Origin: Clostridiaceae bacterium | Lineage (GTDB): Bacteria; Bacillota; Clostridia; Oscillospirales; Acutalibacteraceae | Direction of reading: 5' to 3' | Assembly: GCA_021769555.1 (NCBI GenBank) | Contig: JAETSR010000012.1 | Span: 1 to 62,885 of the forward strand | Length of the DNA stretch: 62,885 nt | Shown here: positions 31,145-40,042 of the stretch, piece after piece | Layout: each line of letters starts with the position of its first letter | Position numbering within the stretch: the stretch's first letter is position 1 | The notes under the pieces: model-generated | Databases searched by the model: none | Seen by the model: only the letters and a program-made list of their open reading frames with translations | Told to the model about the DNA's origin: nothing | Translations under genes and position numbers: made by a program

Positions 31145-32461
31145 TTAGGTTATTTCGGCTGTGCGTATTTCGCTTACGCCCAGGATGTAGGCCCGGCGCT
31201 CACTGCCCAGGGCTATGCCCTTGGCGTCGTCCCCCGCCTTTGCGCGGCCAAGCTCCATGCCGGTGGTGTAGTCCAGGAAGACCGCCTCTCCCCCCATCAG
31301 CACCCCCGCTGTCCCGCCGAAGGAGGATATGGCCTCTACCCGGCCGTCCAGCTCCACCCGCACAGGGTTTTTCTCCCCTATCTCCTCGCTCCCGCTGAAC
31401 ACCAGCAGCGTGCTCGTCCCCCCGTGCTCATAGGCCGACACCGACAAAAACGCCTTGCCAAGGCTCAGGTCAAAGGCCGTAAGCTGCCGCCCCTGATAGC
31501 CGTACTCCGAAAGCTCGTAGTTCTGCCCCATCACCAGCGCCGTGTCCCCCACGCCGTATACGGAGCCGTTCTCAGCCCAGTAGGCCGCAAGCAGCATGTT
31601 CTCCCTCGTCTCGTACTCCGTCACAGGCTCCTCCTCATTGAAGTCGAATATGTAGAGCTTCGAGACCATCTCCCCCTTCTCGCTGTGCACTGTGCATACG
31701 GCCCCGTGGGTGCCGTCATAGTTCATGGCTATGGCGGTGATATAGTCGTTTGAGAAGGGGTACTCGTACTGCAGGCTGCCGTCGGCCATATAGACCTCAA
31801 GCTTCGAGGCCCCGTAGCTGCTCTCCATCCCCAGGGCGAACCGCCCGCTATGGCTTATCCCCCCCGCCAGTATGTCCGCCTCCGCAGCGCCCTCGGCGGT
31901 TATCCTCCCCCCGGACAGGGCCATATAGCCCTTGCTGCCGCTGTTGAACAATAGGTAGCGGTTCCCCGCGGAGCGCATTACCGGGGCGCTTAAATTGTGC
32001 CGCACGGAAAATCTCTCCGTGCCGGTGCTGTTCACCGCGGTGAGGGCCGTGTTGCTCAGGGTGACGGCCCCGCCGTCAAAGCTCAGAAAGTTCCCCTCGT
32101 ACACGTTCGCCCCGGTGATGGGCACAGGAAAGCCGTCCCCTATCTCCTCGCCCTTCACCTGTATTTTCACAGACTCCCTTATATTGTCCCAGGTGAGGTG
32201 CTCCCGGTTTATCCACAGGCTCAGCCCCGCCACGGCTATCAGCAGCACAAGGCTTATTATGTACACCGCCTTTGGCAGCTCCCTTAGCTCCCGCCGCCTC
32301 CGGCGCTTGGCCTCGCTCTCCTGCTCCTCCCCGCTGAATATGTCCTCATATTCAAGCTCCGCCTCAGGCTCCTCCTCCGGCAGGTCCGGGGCCTTCTTCC
32401 GGTAGTCGTCCAGGTTTATTATCCTGCTCTTCTTCTCTTCGTGCTTCTCGTGCTTTCCCAT
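31145..32461 (-). CDS. DUF5711-family membrane-anchored beta-propeller-like protein
   Basis: 438 residues. A charged cytoplasmic N-terminus (IINLDDYRKKAPDLPEEEPE), one membrane helix near 91-109 (VYIISLVLLIAVAGLSLWI), then an outer domain of repeated beta-blades with SG-[RG]-FALGMESSYGASKLEVYM and TAIAMNYDGTHGAVCTVHSE. DUF5711 is widespread in Clostridia, usually near division or envelope genes; no reaction is known. truA lies 14 bases upstream, so co-transcription is likely. Confidence 0.85.
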   Translation of the reverse strand: MGKHEKHEEKKSRIINLDDYRKKAPDLPEEEPEAELEYEDIFSGEEQESEAKRRRRRELRELPKAVYIISLVLLIAVAGLSLWINREHLTWDNIRESVKIQVKGEEIGDGFPVPITGANVYEGNFLSFDGGAVTLSNTALTAVNSTGTERFSVRHNLSAPVMRSAGNRYLLFNSGSKGYMALSGGRITAEGAAEADILAGGISHSGRFALGMESSYGASKLEVYMADGSLQYEYPFSNDYITAIAMNYDGTHGAVCTVHSEKGEMVSKLYIFDFNEEEPVTEYETRENMLLAAYWAENGSVYGVGDTALVMGQNYELSEYGYQGRQLTAFDLSLGKAFLSVSAYEHGGTSTLLVFSGSEEIGEKNPVRVELDGRVEAISSFGGTAGVLMGGEAVFLDYTTGMELGRAKAGDDAKGIALGSERRAYILGVSEIRTAEIT

Positions 32462-32474
32462 GAGCCCGCCTCCC

Positions 32475-33212
32475 TCAGTAGAACACTTTATTCAGGTACA
32501 GTCCCGGCGCAGGGGCCGTGGGCCCCGCCTTCGCCCGGTCCCTTGCGCCGATTATCCCCGGTATGTCCCCGGGCATGAGCTTCCCCTCCTGCACCTTTAG
32601 GAGGGTTCCCGCCATTATCCTCACCATATTGTATAAAAACCCGTCGGCGGCTACGGTGAACGCCACCATGTCCCCCCGGCGCTCCACCTTCGCCTTTGTA
32701 ACCGTGCGCGTCATGTCCCCTGTCTCCCGCCTGTCGAGGGTGCAGAAGGAGGTGAAGTCGTGGGCCCCCACATAATATCCCGCCGCCTCATTGAGCTTCT
32801 TCTCGTCTATGGGGTACCAGTAGTGCAGGGCCCGGCCCCTCAGAAAGGGCTCCCTTATAGGGTTATTCCAAATCTCATAGCTGTACTCCTTGCCCTTGCA
32901 GCTGTAGCGGGCGTGAAAGTCCGGGGGGACCTCTTTGCAGCCCCTTACGGCGATGTCCTCCGGGAGCCAGTGGTTCATGGCAGCCGAAAACCGCTCGGGG
33001 AGGATTTTGCTCTCAGTCTTCACGCTGACGCAGAACTCCCTGGCGTGCACCCCGGCGTCCGTGCGGGAGCAGGCCTTCATGTCCCCCCGGTCCCCGGTGA
33101 CTTTTTTGAAGGCGTTCTGAAATACCTCCTGGACGGTGAGGGCGTTCTCCTGTATCTGCCAGCCGTGGTAGTTCGTGCCGTCGTAGGTTATGGTGAATAA
33201 AAGGTTGCGCAT
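32475..33212 (-). CDS. truA: tRNA pseudouridine(38-40) synthase TruA
   Basis: 245 residues. Catalytic Asp in CSRTDAGVHAREFCV near 48-62; also ITYDGTNYHGWQIQ at 8-21 and TVAADGFLYNMVRIMAGTLL near 195. Modifies U38-U40 in the anticodon arm of many tRNAs. In most Clostridia it follows ecfT directly; here an AviRa-like gene intervenes. Ribosome site AAGGAGG. Confidence 0.96.
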   Translation of the reverse strand: MRNLLFTITYDGTNYHGWQIQENALTVQEVFQNAFKKVTGDRGDMKACSRTDAGVHAREFCVSVKTESKILPERFSAAMNHWLPEDIAVRGCKEVPPDFHARYSCKGKEYSYEIWNNPIREPFLRGRALHYWYPIDEKKLNEAAGYYVGAHDFTSFCTLDRRETGDMTRTVTKAKVERRGDMVAFTVAADGFLYNMVRIMAGTLLKVQEGKLMPGDIPGIIGARDRAKAGPTAPAPGLYLNKVFY

Positions 33213-33225
33213 GGGGCCTCCTTAG

Positions 33226-33936
33226 TCAGATTGGTACAAATATCTGGAACAGGCGTTTCCCGGCCGCCTGCTTTTCCACCCTTCGGAAATGCTCTGAGCA
33301 GAACCTCTGCCCCTTGTCTGAGCATACGGCCACAACAGAGCTCTCCTTTGCCGCCGGCAGCAGGCGGTCGAGGAAACCGGCGGCGGCTCCGTCACTGCCC
33401 TGCCACTGCGCCAGATTGCCGTAGGGGACGTCCGTAAAAATGACGTCCGCCTGAAAGTCCGGGCCGGGCTCCGGGGAAAAAATATTTCTTTGAAACACCC
33501 GGCACTCTGTCTCACCGCTCCGGCTTGCAAGGATGTCTTTCAGCCGCCCCGCGCTCTCCAGGGCCTCCTTATGTGAGCTTTTGCCGTGAAGTTCCTCCAG
33601 CCGCTTTAGCTGCCCTATCCGGCGCTCCAGTCCGTCCCGGCTGAGCAGGGACAGATTCTCCCGGGCCAGCTGTACCGCCCCGGCGCTGATATCCGAGCCC
33701 ATTATCCTGCCTATCCGCCCATAGTTCAGAAAGCCCAGCACCGTGAGCAGATAGCCTCCCCCACAGCAGGGGTCATAGAGGCATACGGGCCCCGGAGCGT
33801 CAAGACGCGCAAGGCACCGGCAGAAGATTTCCTGTGCCAGCCTTACGGGGAAATTGGGGCGTCCTGTCCTGTGGAGGATAACCCTCCCGCTGGCAAAGTC
33901 CTCGAAATTCCTGCTTTCGCAATACTTATATACCAT
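33226..33936 (-). CDS. AviRa-like 23S rRNA methyltransferase
   Basis: 236 residues. PNFPVRLAQEIFCRCLARL near 27-45, SAM-site LYDPCCGGGYLLTVLGFLN near 54-72, then SDISAGAVQLARENLSLLSR, and catalytic-type IFTDVPYGNLAQWQG near 167-181 match the layout of AviRa. AviRa methylates a guanosine in domain V of 23S rRNA and gives avilamycin resistance in Streptomyces. Sequence similarity is from memory, so resistance here is inference; a general rRNA methyltransferase is the alternative. It lies between ecfT and truA. Confidence 0.82.
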   Translation of the reverse strand: MVYKYCESRNFEDFASGRVILHRTGRPNFPVRLAQEIFCRCLARLDAPGPVCLYDPCCGGGYLLTVLGFLNYGRIGRIMGSDISAGAVQLARENLSLLSRDGLERRIGQLKRLEELHGKSSHKEALESAGRLKDILASRSGETECRVFQRNIFSPEPGPDFQADVIFTDVPYGNLAQWQGSDGAAAGFLDRLLPAAKESSVVAVCSDKGQRFCSEHFRRVEKQAAGKRLFQIFVPI

Positions 33937-33950
33937 TTTGTCCGCCGCCT

Positions 33951-34769
33951 TTATCTCACAATGCTTGGCGGCAGCAGGATATTCAGCGCCAGAAACGCCC
34001 CCAGCACAAGCATCGCGCTCATAATCACCGCCCAGTCCACGGAGCAGAAATGCAGCTGCTTCATCTTCGTGCGGCCCTCGCCGCCGTTATAGCAGCGGCT
34101 CTCCATGGCGGTGGCAAGGTCAAAGGCCCGCCTGAACGCTGAGACGAAAAGGGGTATCAAAACCGGCACCAGGGCCTTTATCCGCTGGACTATCCCGCCG
34201 CTCTCCATGTCCGCGCCCCGGGCCTTTTGGGCGCTCATTATCTTGTCGGTCTCCTCTAATAAGAGGGGCACGAACCTGAGGGCTATGGTCATCATCATGG
34301 CAAACTCGTGGACCGGGACGCCCAGCTTCGCAAGGGGTTTTAACAGGCGCTCTATGGCGTCGGTGAGCTGGGTGGGCGAGGTGGTGAAGGTCAGAACGGA
34401 GCTCGCCAGTATCAGGGTGATTATTCTGATTGAGACGAACAGGCTGTTTAAGAGGCCGTTCCTGGTTATCTTTATGAAGCCCCACTGCCAGAGGGGGTCG
34501 CCCGTGCCGTAGAAGATGTTTAATACGGCGGTGAAGACTATGATGAAGAGTATGGGCTTGAGGCTGCGAAGGTACAGCTTCAACGGTATCCTCGACAGGG
34601 CCATGCCAAGGATTATATAGCCCACGGCTAAGGCCAGGGAGTAAAAATTCCCCGCAGAGAATATCAGCACGATGGAGAATATTGTAAGGCATATCTTGAG
34701 CCTCGGGTCCGCCCGGTGCATTACGGACCTTGCGGGGAAGTACTGGCCCAGGGTGATGTCAGAGAGCAT
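33951..34769 (-). CDS. ecfT: Energy-coupling factor transporter transmembrane protein EcfT
   Basis: 272 residues, five to six helices. EcfT couples two ATPases to vitamin- or metal-binding S components. The diagnostic coupling motifs are ARG-type: EETDKIMSAQKARGADMESG near 199 and SAFRRAFDLATAMESRCYNG near 225. The start overlaps the ecfA2 end by 11 bases. No S component is in the window, so this is a general (group II) ECF module. Confidence 0.95.
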   Translation of the reverse strand: MLSDITLGQYFPARSVMHRADPRLKICLTIFSIVLIFSAGNFYSLALAVGYIILGMALSRIPLKLYLRSLKPILFIIVFTAVLNIFYGTGDPLWQWGFIKITRNGLLNSLFVSIRIITLILASSVLTFTTSPTQLTDAIERLLKPLAKLGVPVHEFAMMMTIALRFVPLLLEETDKIMSAQKARGADMESGGIVQRIKALVPVLIPLFVSAFRRAFDLATAMESRCYNGGEGRTKMKQLHFCSVDWAVIMSAMLVLGAFLALNILLPPSIVR

Positions 34770-35634
34770 TTTTGCTGCCTCCCCTCTTTTTGAAGTACGG
34801 TATCAGCTGCTTCACGGCCTCGTCTACAGTCAGCGTGGACGGGTCCGCGGGCACGCCCAGCCTTATGAGCTCCTGCATTATCTTGGTTATCTGGGGGACC
34901 CTGAGGCCCATTGCCTCAAGCTCCTCTCCGTGGGAGAAGACCTCCCTTGTGGGGGCTAAATACTGCTTATGCCCGCCGCTCATGACTAAGAGGCGGTCCG
35001 CGGTGCGGCCGATGTCCTCCATGCTGTGGGAAACTAAAAGCACCGTGTTCCCCCGCTCCCGGTGGTACTGGCCTATCTGGGAAAGGAGCACGTCCCGGCC
35101 CCGGGGGTCCAGGCCCGCGGTGGGCTCGTCTAAGATAAGCACCTCCGGGTCCATGGCTATGACCCCGGCTATGGCCGCCCGGCGCTTCTCCCCGCCGGAG
35201 AGCTCGAAGGGGGATTTTGTGAGAAGCTCCTCTTTAAGGTCCGTAAACCTTGCGGCCTCATAGGCCCGCTCCCTGGCCTCGCTGTCTGAAAGCCCCATGT
35301 TTTTTGGGCCGAACATTATGTCCTTTAATACAGTCTCCTCAAAGAGCTGGTACTCCGGGTACTGGAACACCATCCCCACCCGAAAGCGCACGGAGCGTAT
35401 CTTCTTGGGCTCAGCCCAGATGTCCCTGCCGTCCAGGAGCACCTGGCCGGAGGTTGGGCGTATGAGGCCGTTCAGGGTCTGGATAAGGGTGGACTTGCCG
35501 CTGCCCGTGTGTCCGATAACGCCCACGAACTCGCCCTTCTCTATGGAGATTGACACGTCTTCCACGGCGGTCTTTTCAAAGGGGGTGCCCTGGCCGTAGA
35601 TACAGGTCAGGTTTTTGGTTTCAATTATTGGCAT
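34759..35634 (-). CDS. ecfA2: Energy-coupling factor transporter ATPase EcfA2
   Basis: 291 residues. Walker A GHTGSGKST near 40-48, Q-loop FQYPEYQLFEETVLKDI, signature ELSGGEKRRAAIAGV near 143-157, Walker B VLILDEPTAGLDP, H-loop LLVSHSMEDI. Pairs with EcfA1 (40043-40879) and EcfT. The gene overlaps the ANT(6)-like gene by ten bases, which shows the cargo is now translated in the same operon. Confidence 0.96.
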   Translation of the reverse strand: MPIIETKNLTCIYGQGTPFEKTAVEDVSISIEKGEFVGVIGHTGSGKSTLIQTLNGLIRPTSGQVLLDGRDIWAEPKKIRSVRFRVGMVFQYPEYQLFEETVLKDIMFGPKNMGLSDSEARERAYEAARFTDLKEELLTKSPFELSGGEKRRAAIAGVIAMDPEVLILDEPTAGLDPRGRDVLLSQIGQYHRERGNTVLLVSHSMEDIGRTADRLLVMSGGHKQYLAPTREVFSHGEELEAMGLRVPQITKIMQELIRLGVPADPSTLTVDEAVKQLIPYFKKRGGSKNAL

Positions 35635-36545
35635 TTACGCCCTCCAATCATATCTGTGATTCCGCCGTCTATGAAATCAGAATACGGCTTTTTGTTCACG
35701 CTCCCCGGCCCGCCGGAGCGGACCTGCTCCATGTACGTCCTTATGCCCCGCTCCTCGCCTTCGTCATAGACAAAGCCCAGCTTCCCCGCTGTGCCCCTGG
35801 CGGCAGTGCCGAACAGCTCCAGCATTTCAAAGGCCGCGGCCCAGATATGGCCGTAGTCCGCGTCCGGGTAAGTCCGCGCAAAGCTCTCGTACATGTCCCT
35901 TGGCAGGAGCTTTTTAAAGTATTTGCCGTTCTTCCCGACGGACACCCTGAACTCATGCCCCGCGCCTATATACCAGCCCAGCATGAGCATAAGCATGTCC
36001 CTCACATAGTGGTTCAGCTGCTCCATGGCAAGGGGCAGCTCCTCCCTGGCCACGGCCTTCGAGACGTTATTCAGGCACCAGTGGAACTCGTTGCAGCAGT
36101 CTGAGAACAGCTTCTGGCTGGGCCTTTTCACATACCAGAAATCTCTCTTAACGGATATCTCCGGGAAATCCCCGTCCTTATCCAGCAGCAGCACCGCCGG
36201 TTCGCCGTCGTCCACATAGGGGTCCGCCGTGATTGTCAGGTCTATCCGGTTTCCGTCGGGGAATATCATCAGGCAGACGAAGCTCCCGTCCCCGTCCGGG
36301 GGCATGAGTTCCATGCTCTCCGGCTTCTGAATAAGGGAGGGCCGGCCGAATTTGCTCTCTATCCAGTCCATATTGTCCCAGCAGGGCCCCACGTCCCGGA
36401 CAAAATAGCATATGTCAAAGTCCTGGTATATGTCCGGCGGGCAGTCCGGGTCCGCTCTCGAGCCCGCCATCAGCACGCTGCGGATGTTGTCGTCCCTGCG
36501 GGCTGTGTCCAGTATCAGGTCAAGCATTTCCTTGGGTGTTCTCAT
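35625..36545 (-). CDS. ANT(6)-like aminoglycoside adenylyltransferase
   Basis: 306 residues, close to the usual size of ANT(6) (streptomycin 6-adenylyltransferases, AadE). Nucleotidyltransferase motif MAGSRADPDCPPDIYQDFDI near 27-46 with the D-x-D pair, plus conserved WDNMDWIESKFGRPSLIQKP near 57 and FRVSVGKNGKYFKKLLPRDM near 200. Such chromosomal copies may or may not give resistance. Set between ecfA2 and the ICMT-like gene. Confidence 0.88.
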   Translation of the reverse strand: MRTPKEMLDLILDTARRDDNIRSVLMAGSRADPDCPPDIYQDFDICYFVRDVGPCWDNMDWIESKFGRPSLIQKPESMELMPPDGDGSFVCLMIFPDGNRIDLTITADPYVDDGEPAVLLLDKDGDFPEISVKRDFWYVKRPSQKLFSDCCNEFHWCLNNVSKAVAREELPLAMEQLNHYVRDMLMLMLGWYIGAGHEFRVSVGKNGKYFKKLLPRDMYESFARTYPDADYGHIWAAAFEMLELFGTAARGTAGKLGFVYDEGEERGIRTYMEQVRSGGPGSVNKKPYSDFIDGGITDMIGGRKCQ

Positions 36546-36560
36546 TTCTGCCTCCTTATT

Positions 36561-37232
36561 CTACCATACAAATGGTATCAGCCTGTATTTTACTCTTTGT
36601 TTATACTCTGTATAGCCCTCAAGCCCCGCCTCGAGCACCTTTTCCTCGCTGCCTATGCGCTTGGCGATTATAAAGGGGTACATGAGAAATATAAGCAGGG
36701 ATATTATAGACCCCAGCACCAGAGGCATTGAGAGAAAGAGGATTATGGTGGCGCTGTACATTGGGTGGCGCACTATGCCGTAGAGCCCGGTGTCTATCAC
36801 CTTCTGGCCCGCCTGTACCTCCACTGTCCGGGAGAGGTACGCGTTTTCCCTCAGCACCTCGGCGTACATAAGGTATGCCAGCAGGAACAGTACCGCCCCC
36901 GCCCAGCTTACCGGCTTTGGCAGCAAAAGCCATCCGAAACGGGAGCTCAGCCCCGCCGCCGTGAAGCCTGTGAGGAACATTGCGGCGCTCATGGCTATGA
37001 CCGCCCGCTGCTCGCGCTGCCGCTCCCTTGAGTTCAGGCGCTTTTTTAAAAGCTCCGGGTCCTTTATCATCATCACTATCCCGGCGAAAAACATGGGCAC
37101 AAAGAGTACGCCCATCAAAAGCCAGCCGTTAAAATAATCGCGCGTGCCCGCCGCGGCAAACAGCAGAGTACCCACTGTCACAGCGCCCAGCAGGAATTTT
37201 ACTATGGCCTGCCAGAATAATTTTACTGTCAT
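36561..37232 (-). CDS. Isoprenylcysteine carboxyl methyltransferase-like membrane protein
   Basis: 223 residues, about five helices. The SAM-binding ICMT/PEMT motif is present: DTGLYGIVRHPMYSATIILF near 146-165, then EEKVLEAGLEGYTEYKQRVK near 194. In bacteria such enzymes methylate lipids or small hydrophobic substrates; substrate unknown. The start overlaps the MmcQ gene end by four bases. Confidence 0.85.
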   Translation of the reverse strand: MTVKLFWQAIVKFLLGAVTVGTLLFAAAGTRDYFNGWLLMGVLFVPMFFAGIVMMIKDPELLKKRLNSRERQREQRAVIAMSAAMFLTGFTAAGLSSRFGWLLLPKPVSWAGAVLFLLAYLMYAEVLRENAYLSRTVEVQAGQKVIDTGLYGIVRHPMYSATIILFLSMPLVLGSIISLLIFLMYPFIIAKRIGSEEKVLEAGLEGYTEYKQRVKYRLIPFVW

Positions 37233-37609
37233 TTCCCTTTCCCCTTCTTAACCTTCCTCTTTGTCATCTCAAAGCTCATATCCAAGAGGAACCTTATCCT
37301 CTCGCCATCCGCGCTGCCGTCCAACGCGGCGCTCACCCAATGGGCCTTGCTCATGTGGTAAGCGGGGAAGAAGCCGGGCTCGGAGAGCGCGGAGCCCAGC
37401 ATAAGGGGGCTGCACTTGAGGTTCACTATGTCAACGCTCCCATCCCCGGGGAGGCCCAGCCTGTCCCTTTTCACCCGCATGATGAGGGCGAACCACTTTC
37501 TGTTGTTTGCGTGCCGGAACACCGCCGCCTGAGGGCTGTCCTCAAAGGGGCAGTCGGGGTCGGTGTTATAGGTCTCCTGAATGTAGTTTTCAAGCTCTTC
37601 TCTTGTCAT
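37229..37609 (-). CDS. MmcQ/YjbR-family protein
   Basis: 126 residues. Conserved YjbR features: CPFEDSPQAAVFRHANNRKW near 20-39, MSKAHWVSAALDG near 88. YjbR folds resemble double-wing DNA-binding proteins; a biological role is not established. Translationally coupled at both ends (ATGA overlaps). Confidence 0.85.
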   Translation of the reverse strand: MTREELENYIQETYNTDPDCPFEDSPQAAVFRHANNRKWFALIMRVKRDRLGLPGDGSVDIVNLKCSPLMLGSALSEPGFFPAYHMSKAHWVSAALDGSADGERIRFLLDMSFEMTKRKVKKGKGK

Positions 37610-38037
37610 GACAGCTTTTTCTCCATCTGAATGTAACGGCCCTCGCTGAAGGTAACCCGGTAGCCCATATGCTTATACAGGGTCACGGCGGGCTCGAGGG
37701 CGCTGTTGGTGTCAAGGGCGACGGTATGGCGGCCCTGCTCCCGGGCATAGCCCTCCACCGCGCGCACCAGCTCCTTTGATATGCCCCGCCCCCGGTACTC
37801 GGGCCGGACGAACACCCTTTTCAGCTCGCATACCCCGCCCTGCCGGTCCCGGTATGCAGCGCACCCGGCGGGTATGCCGTCAATATACGCTATCCAGGCC
37901 CGCCCGATGTGCTCGGCTTCGCTGTAGGGGGTATAGTATTTTCTGTGCTCCCCCAGAAAGTCCATCATGTGGGCGTCGTGCCGGGAAAAGAGCTTTAGGA
38001 GCTCGGGGTCTTTCAGGTCTGCGGGTTTTATGTCCAT
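37606..38037 (-). CDS. GNAT-family N-acetyltransferase
   Basis: 143 residues. GNAT acetyl-CoA loop VFVRPEYRGRGISKELVRAV near 71-90; C-terminal YKHMGYRVTFSEGRYIQMEK. Opens MDIKPADLKDPELLKLFSRH. Substrate unknown. Overlaps both neighbours slightly. Confidence 0.83.
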   Translation of the reverse strand: MDIKPADLKDPELLKLFSRHDAHMMDFLGEHRKYYTPYSEAEHIGRAWIAYIDGIPAGCAAYRDRQGGVCELKRVFVRPEYRGRGISKELVRAVEGYAREQGRHTVALDTNSALEPAVTLYKHMGYRVTFSEGRYIQMEKKLS

Positions 38038-38591
38038 ATCTGGCCTCTCCTATAGCTTTTCAGGAACTGCTCCGCGCTCGTAACGCCCTGCTCAAGCACC
38101 GCCCGGTACACGTCCATGCTGATGTACTTTCCTTCGCCGAAGCCGTAAAGCCCCCGCCTCAGAAGCTCCTGCTTTATCTCAATTATGCTCTCCCTGGCCC
38201 CGGGGATTCCGGCCGCCCGGGACGCTGTGCCGTCGCAATAGCTCTCGGCCCTTTCGATAGTCTCCCGGTCGAAGAACCATAGGTCGAAATTCCAGAGCTC
38301 ACCCTCTATCACGGCCTCGGCCCCCTGGAACCAGACGGTCTTTCCCTCGTCCGTTATTTCCTCCTTTGCCTCGTACCATTTGGGGTGAAAGGCTTTTATC
38401 ATATAGTCCGTCAGCTCATAGAGCTTATCAAGGGACATATTGGTGTTCTCAATGTCTATATCAAGGTCGTTCCAGGCCATCAGGTCCATTTTATAGCTGC
38501 CGATTATGTGGGGCTCGCCCAGTTCCCCCAGGCGCTCCAAAAGGCCTTTTTCATATAGAATAAAATCGGCTTTCTCTCTTATTGTTTTCAC
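38028..38591 (-). CDS. Nucleotidyltransferase-fold protein
   Basis: 187 residues from GTG at 38591, six bases behind AAAGGGGAG; GTG at 38609 is an alternative. The motif HIIGSYKMDLMAWNDLDIDI near 28-47 gives G-S plus D-x-D-x-D, typical of the pol-beta nucleotidyltransferase fold used by antibiotic adenylyltransferases (ANT, Lnu). LWNFDLWFFDRET supplies a third acidic site. Whether it modifies a drug or another small molecule is unknown. It is adjacent to an acetyltransferase. Confidence 0.7.
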   Translation of the reverse strand: MKTIREKADFILYEKGLLERLGELGEPHIIGSYKMDLMAWNDLDIDIENTNMSLDKLYELTDYMIKAFHPKWYEAKEEITDEGKTVWFQGAEAVIEGELWNFDLWFFDRETIERAESYCDGTASRAAGIPGARESIIEIKQELLRRGLYGFGEGKYISMDVYRAVLEQGVTSAEQFLKSYRRGQIWT

Positions 38592-38605
38592 TGTATGCTC
38601 CCCTT

Positions 38606-39520
38606 TCACTGCTTCCCCGAGGACTCCCGGCTCCCGTGGAGCAGGTCGGCGACGGTGGTTATGGTCACGTAGGCGTTGGGGTCCAGCTTGTGCACGACTG
38701 CCTTGAGCCGGGGTATCTGGAACTGGTTCACCACCGCGTAGAGCATTGTCTTCTCATCCCCGGAATAAAATCCCCGGGCCTCCCACTGGGTCAGGCCTAT
38801 CTCGAAGATGGACGAGAGCTCTGAGCCCACTTCCCCGGGCTTTTCCGTGATTATCATGGCGGCCTTCTCGGTGTCCAGGCCGTCCACTATGAAGTCCACG
38901 GTCTTGGAGGAAGAGGCGTAGGTGACTATTGAGTACAGGGGCAGTATCCAGCTTTTCAGTATTATTCCGCATAAAATATACAGTATGGCGTTATACACCA
39001 TCATGAAGGTGCCCACGGTGACCCCCAGTCGCTTCGCGAACGTCACCGCCACCACCTCCATGCCGTCCATGGCCCCGCCGTACCGTATGGCAAGGCCGCT
39101 GCCCACCCCTGATATCATGCCGCCGAAGATGGCGCATAAAAAGAGGTCCGTGCCGGCCAGAGGGGAGGCGAACGCCACGTCTATTGGCAGAATGTCCGTT
39201 ATCAGCCAGGCCGTGCCCGCATATACCCCTACGGCGAAGATGGCGTAGAGGGTAAAGAGGGGGCCCTGCCTTTTAAGGCCGAACAGTAAGAGGGGGACGT
39301 TCAGCACCAGGAGGAAAAACGTCAGGCTGAGCTCTGGGGGAGTGAGCTGCCCCAGGAGTATGGACGTGCCGGAAATGCCGCTGTCGTAGAGGTTCACCGG
39401 GGCGATGAAGATTGTGACCCCCGCGGCGTTTATCACCCCGGCTATAAACAGCATGAGCAGGTTTAGGGGGGAGAAGCCGGAGAACCAGGCGCGTATCTTT
39501 TCTTTGAGGTTGATTTTCAT
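38606..39520 (-). CDS. YitT-family membrane protein (DUF161 plus DUF2179)
   Basis: 304 residues. Five to six helices (for example LMLFIAGVINAAGVTIFIAP), the glycine-rich IFGGMISGVGSGLAIRYGGA, and a C-terminal cytoplasmic DUF2179 domain (AAMIITEKPGEVGSELSSIF). The family is widespread in Firmicutes; function unsettled. Confidence 0.9.
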   Translation of the reverse strand: MKINLKEKIRAWFSGFSPLNLLMLFIAGVINAAGVTIFIAPVNLYDSGISGTSILLGQLTPPELSLTFFLLVLNVPLLLFGLKRQGPLFTLYAIFAVGVYAGTAWLITDILPIDVAFASPLAGTDLFLCAIFGGMISGVGSGLAIRYGGAMDGMEVVAVTFAKRLGVTVGTFMMVYNAILYILCGIILKSWILPLYSIVTYASSSKTVDFIVDGLDTEKAAMIITEKPGEVGSELSSIFEIGLTQWEARGFYSGDEKTMLYAVVNQFQIPRLKAVVHKLDPNAYVTITTVADLLHGSRESSGKQ

Positions 39521-39555
39521 TGGGGGCCTCCTTTCAGGGCTCGTGGTGTCTGTGC

Positions 39556-40005
39556 CTACAATTTATCTATCTCTTCCAGCGCCCTTTGAATGTCCTTATA
39601 CACCAACGGCCGCATACTGTCCTTATAAGCTGATATGTCCGCCCTTTGAAGCGCTGAAATGATGTCGCCCCTAAGCTCTGGCTTATATTCCGCAATCACC
39701 GGCAGCAGCTTTATGCACTGCCTTGCCGTAATGGGCTTCACGTCTGTTATATGTTTTAAGTACCTGTCTATCAGCTCGTCTATTTTATTATCACTGTCCC
39801 ACCGGGCGTTGCAGGCAATCAGCGTCAGTGCTCTTGTGCGGATATAGGAGTTATCACTGTCCAGCATATCCCCCAGCCGGTCCATGAAGGGATATACCCG
39901 GTCGGTCTCCCCGCTCTCTTTTTGCAACTCTTGCAGGGCATTATATGCCGTGCTGTTGTCTTTGTCAAACAACAATTCAAATGTTTCCGATATATTGAGC
40001 GCCAA
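39556..40005 (-). CDS. HEAT-like helical repeat protein
   Basis: 149 residues, paired helices throughout (AYNALQELQKESGETDRVYP, then TRALTLIACNARWDSDNKID, then CIKLLPVIAEYKPELRGDII). Looks like a short HEAT-repeat scaffold. The DNA here is more AT-rich than the flanking genes, hinting at later acquisition. Located just downstream of ecfA1. No function assigned. Confidence 0.7.
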   Translation of the reverse strand: MALNISETFELLFDKDNSTAYNALQELQKESGETDRVYPFMDRLGDMLDSDNSYIRTRALTLIACNARWDSDNKIDELIDRYLKHITDVKPITARQCIKLLPVIAEYKPELRGDIISALQRADISAYKDSMRPLVYKDIQRALEEIDKL

Positions 40006-40042
40006 AATATTCTCCTTTCATAGCTGTGGGGTTTCAAGCTTG

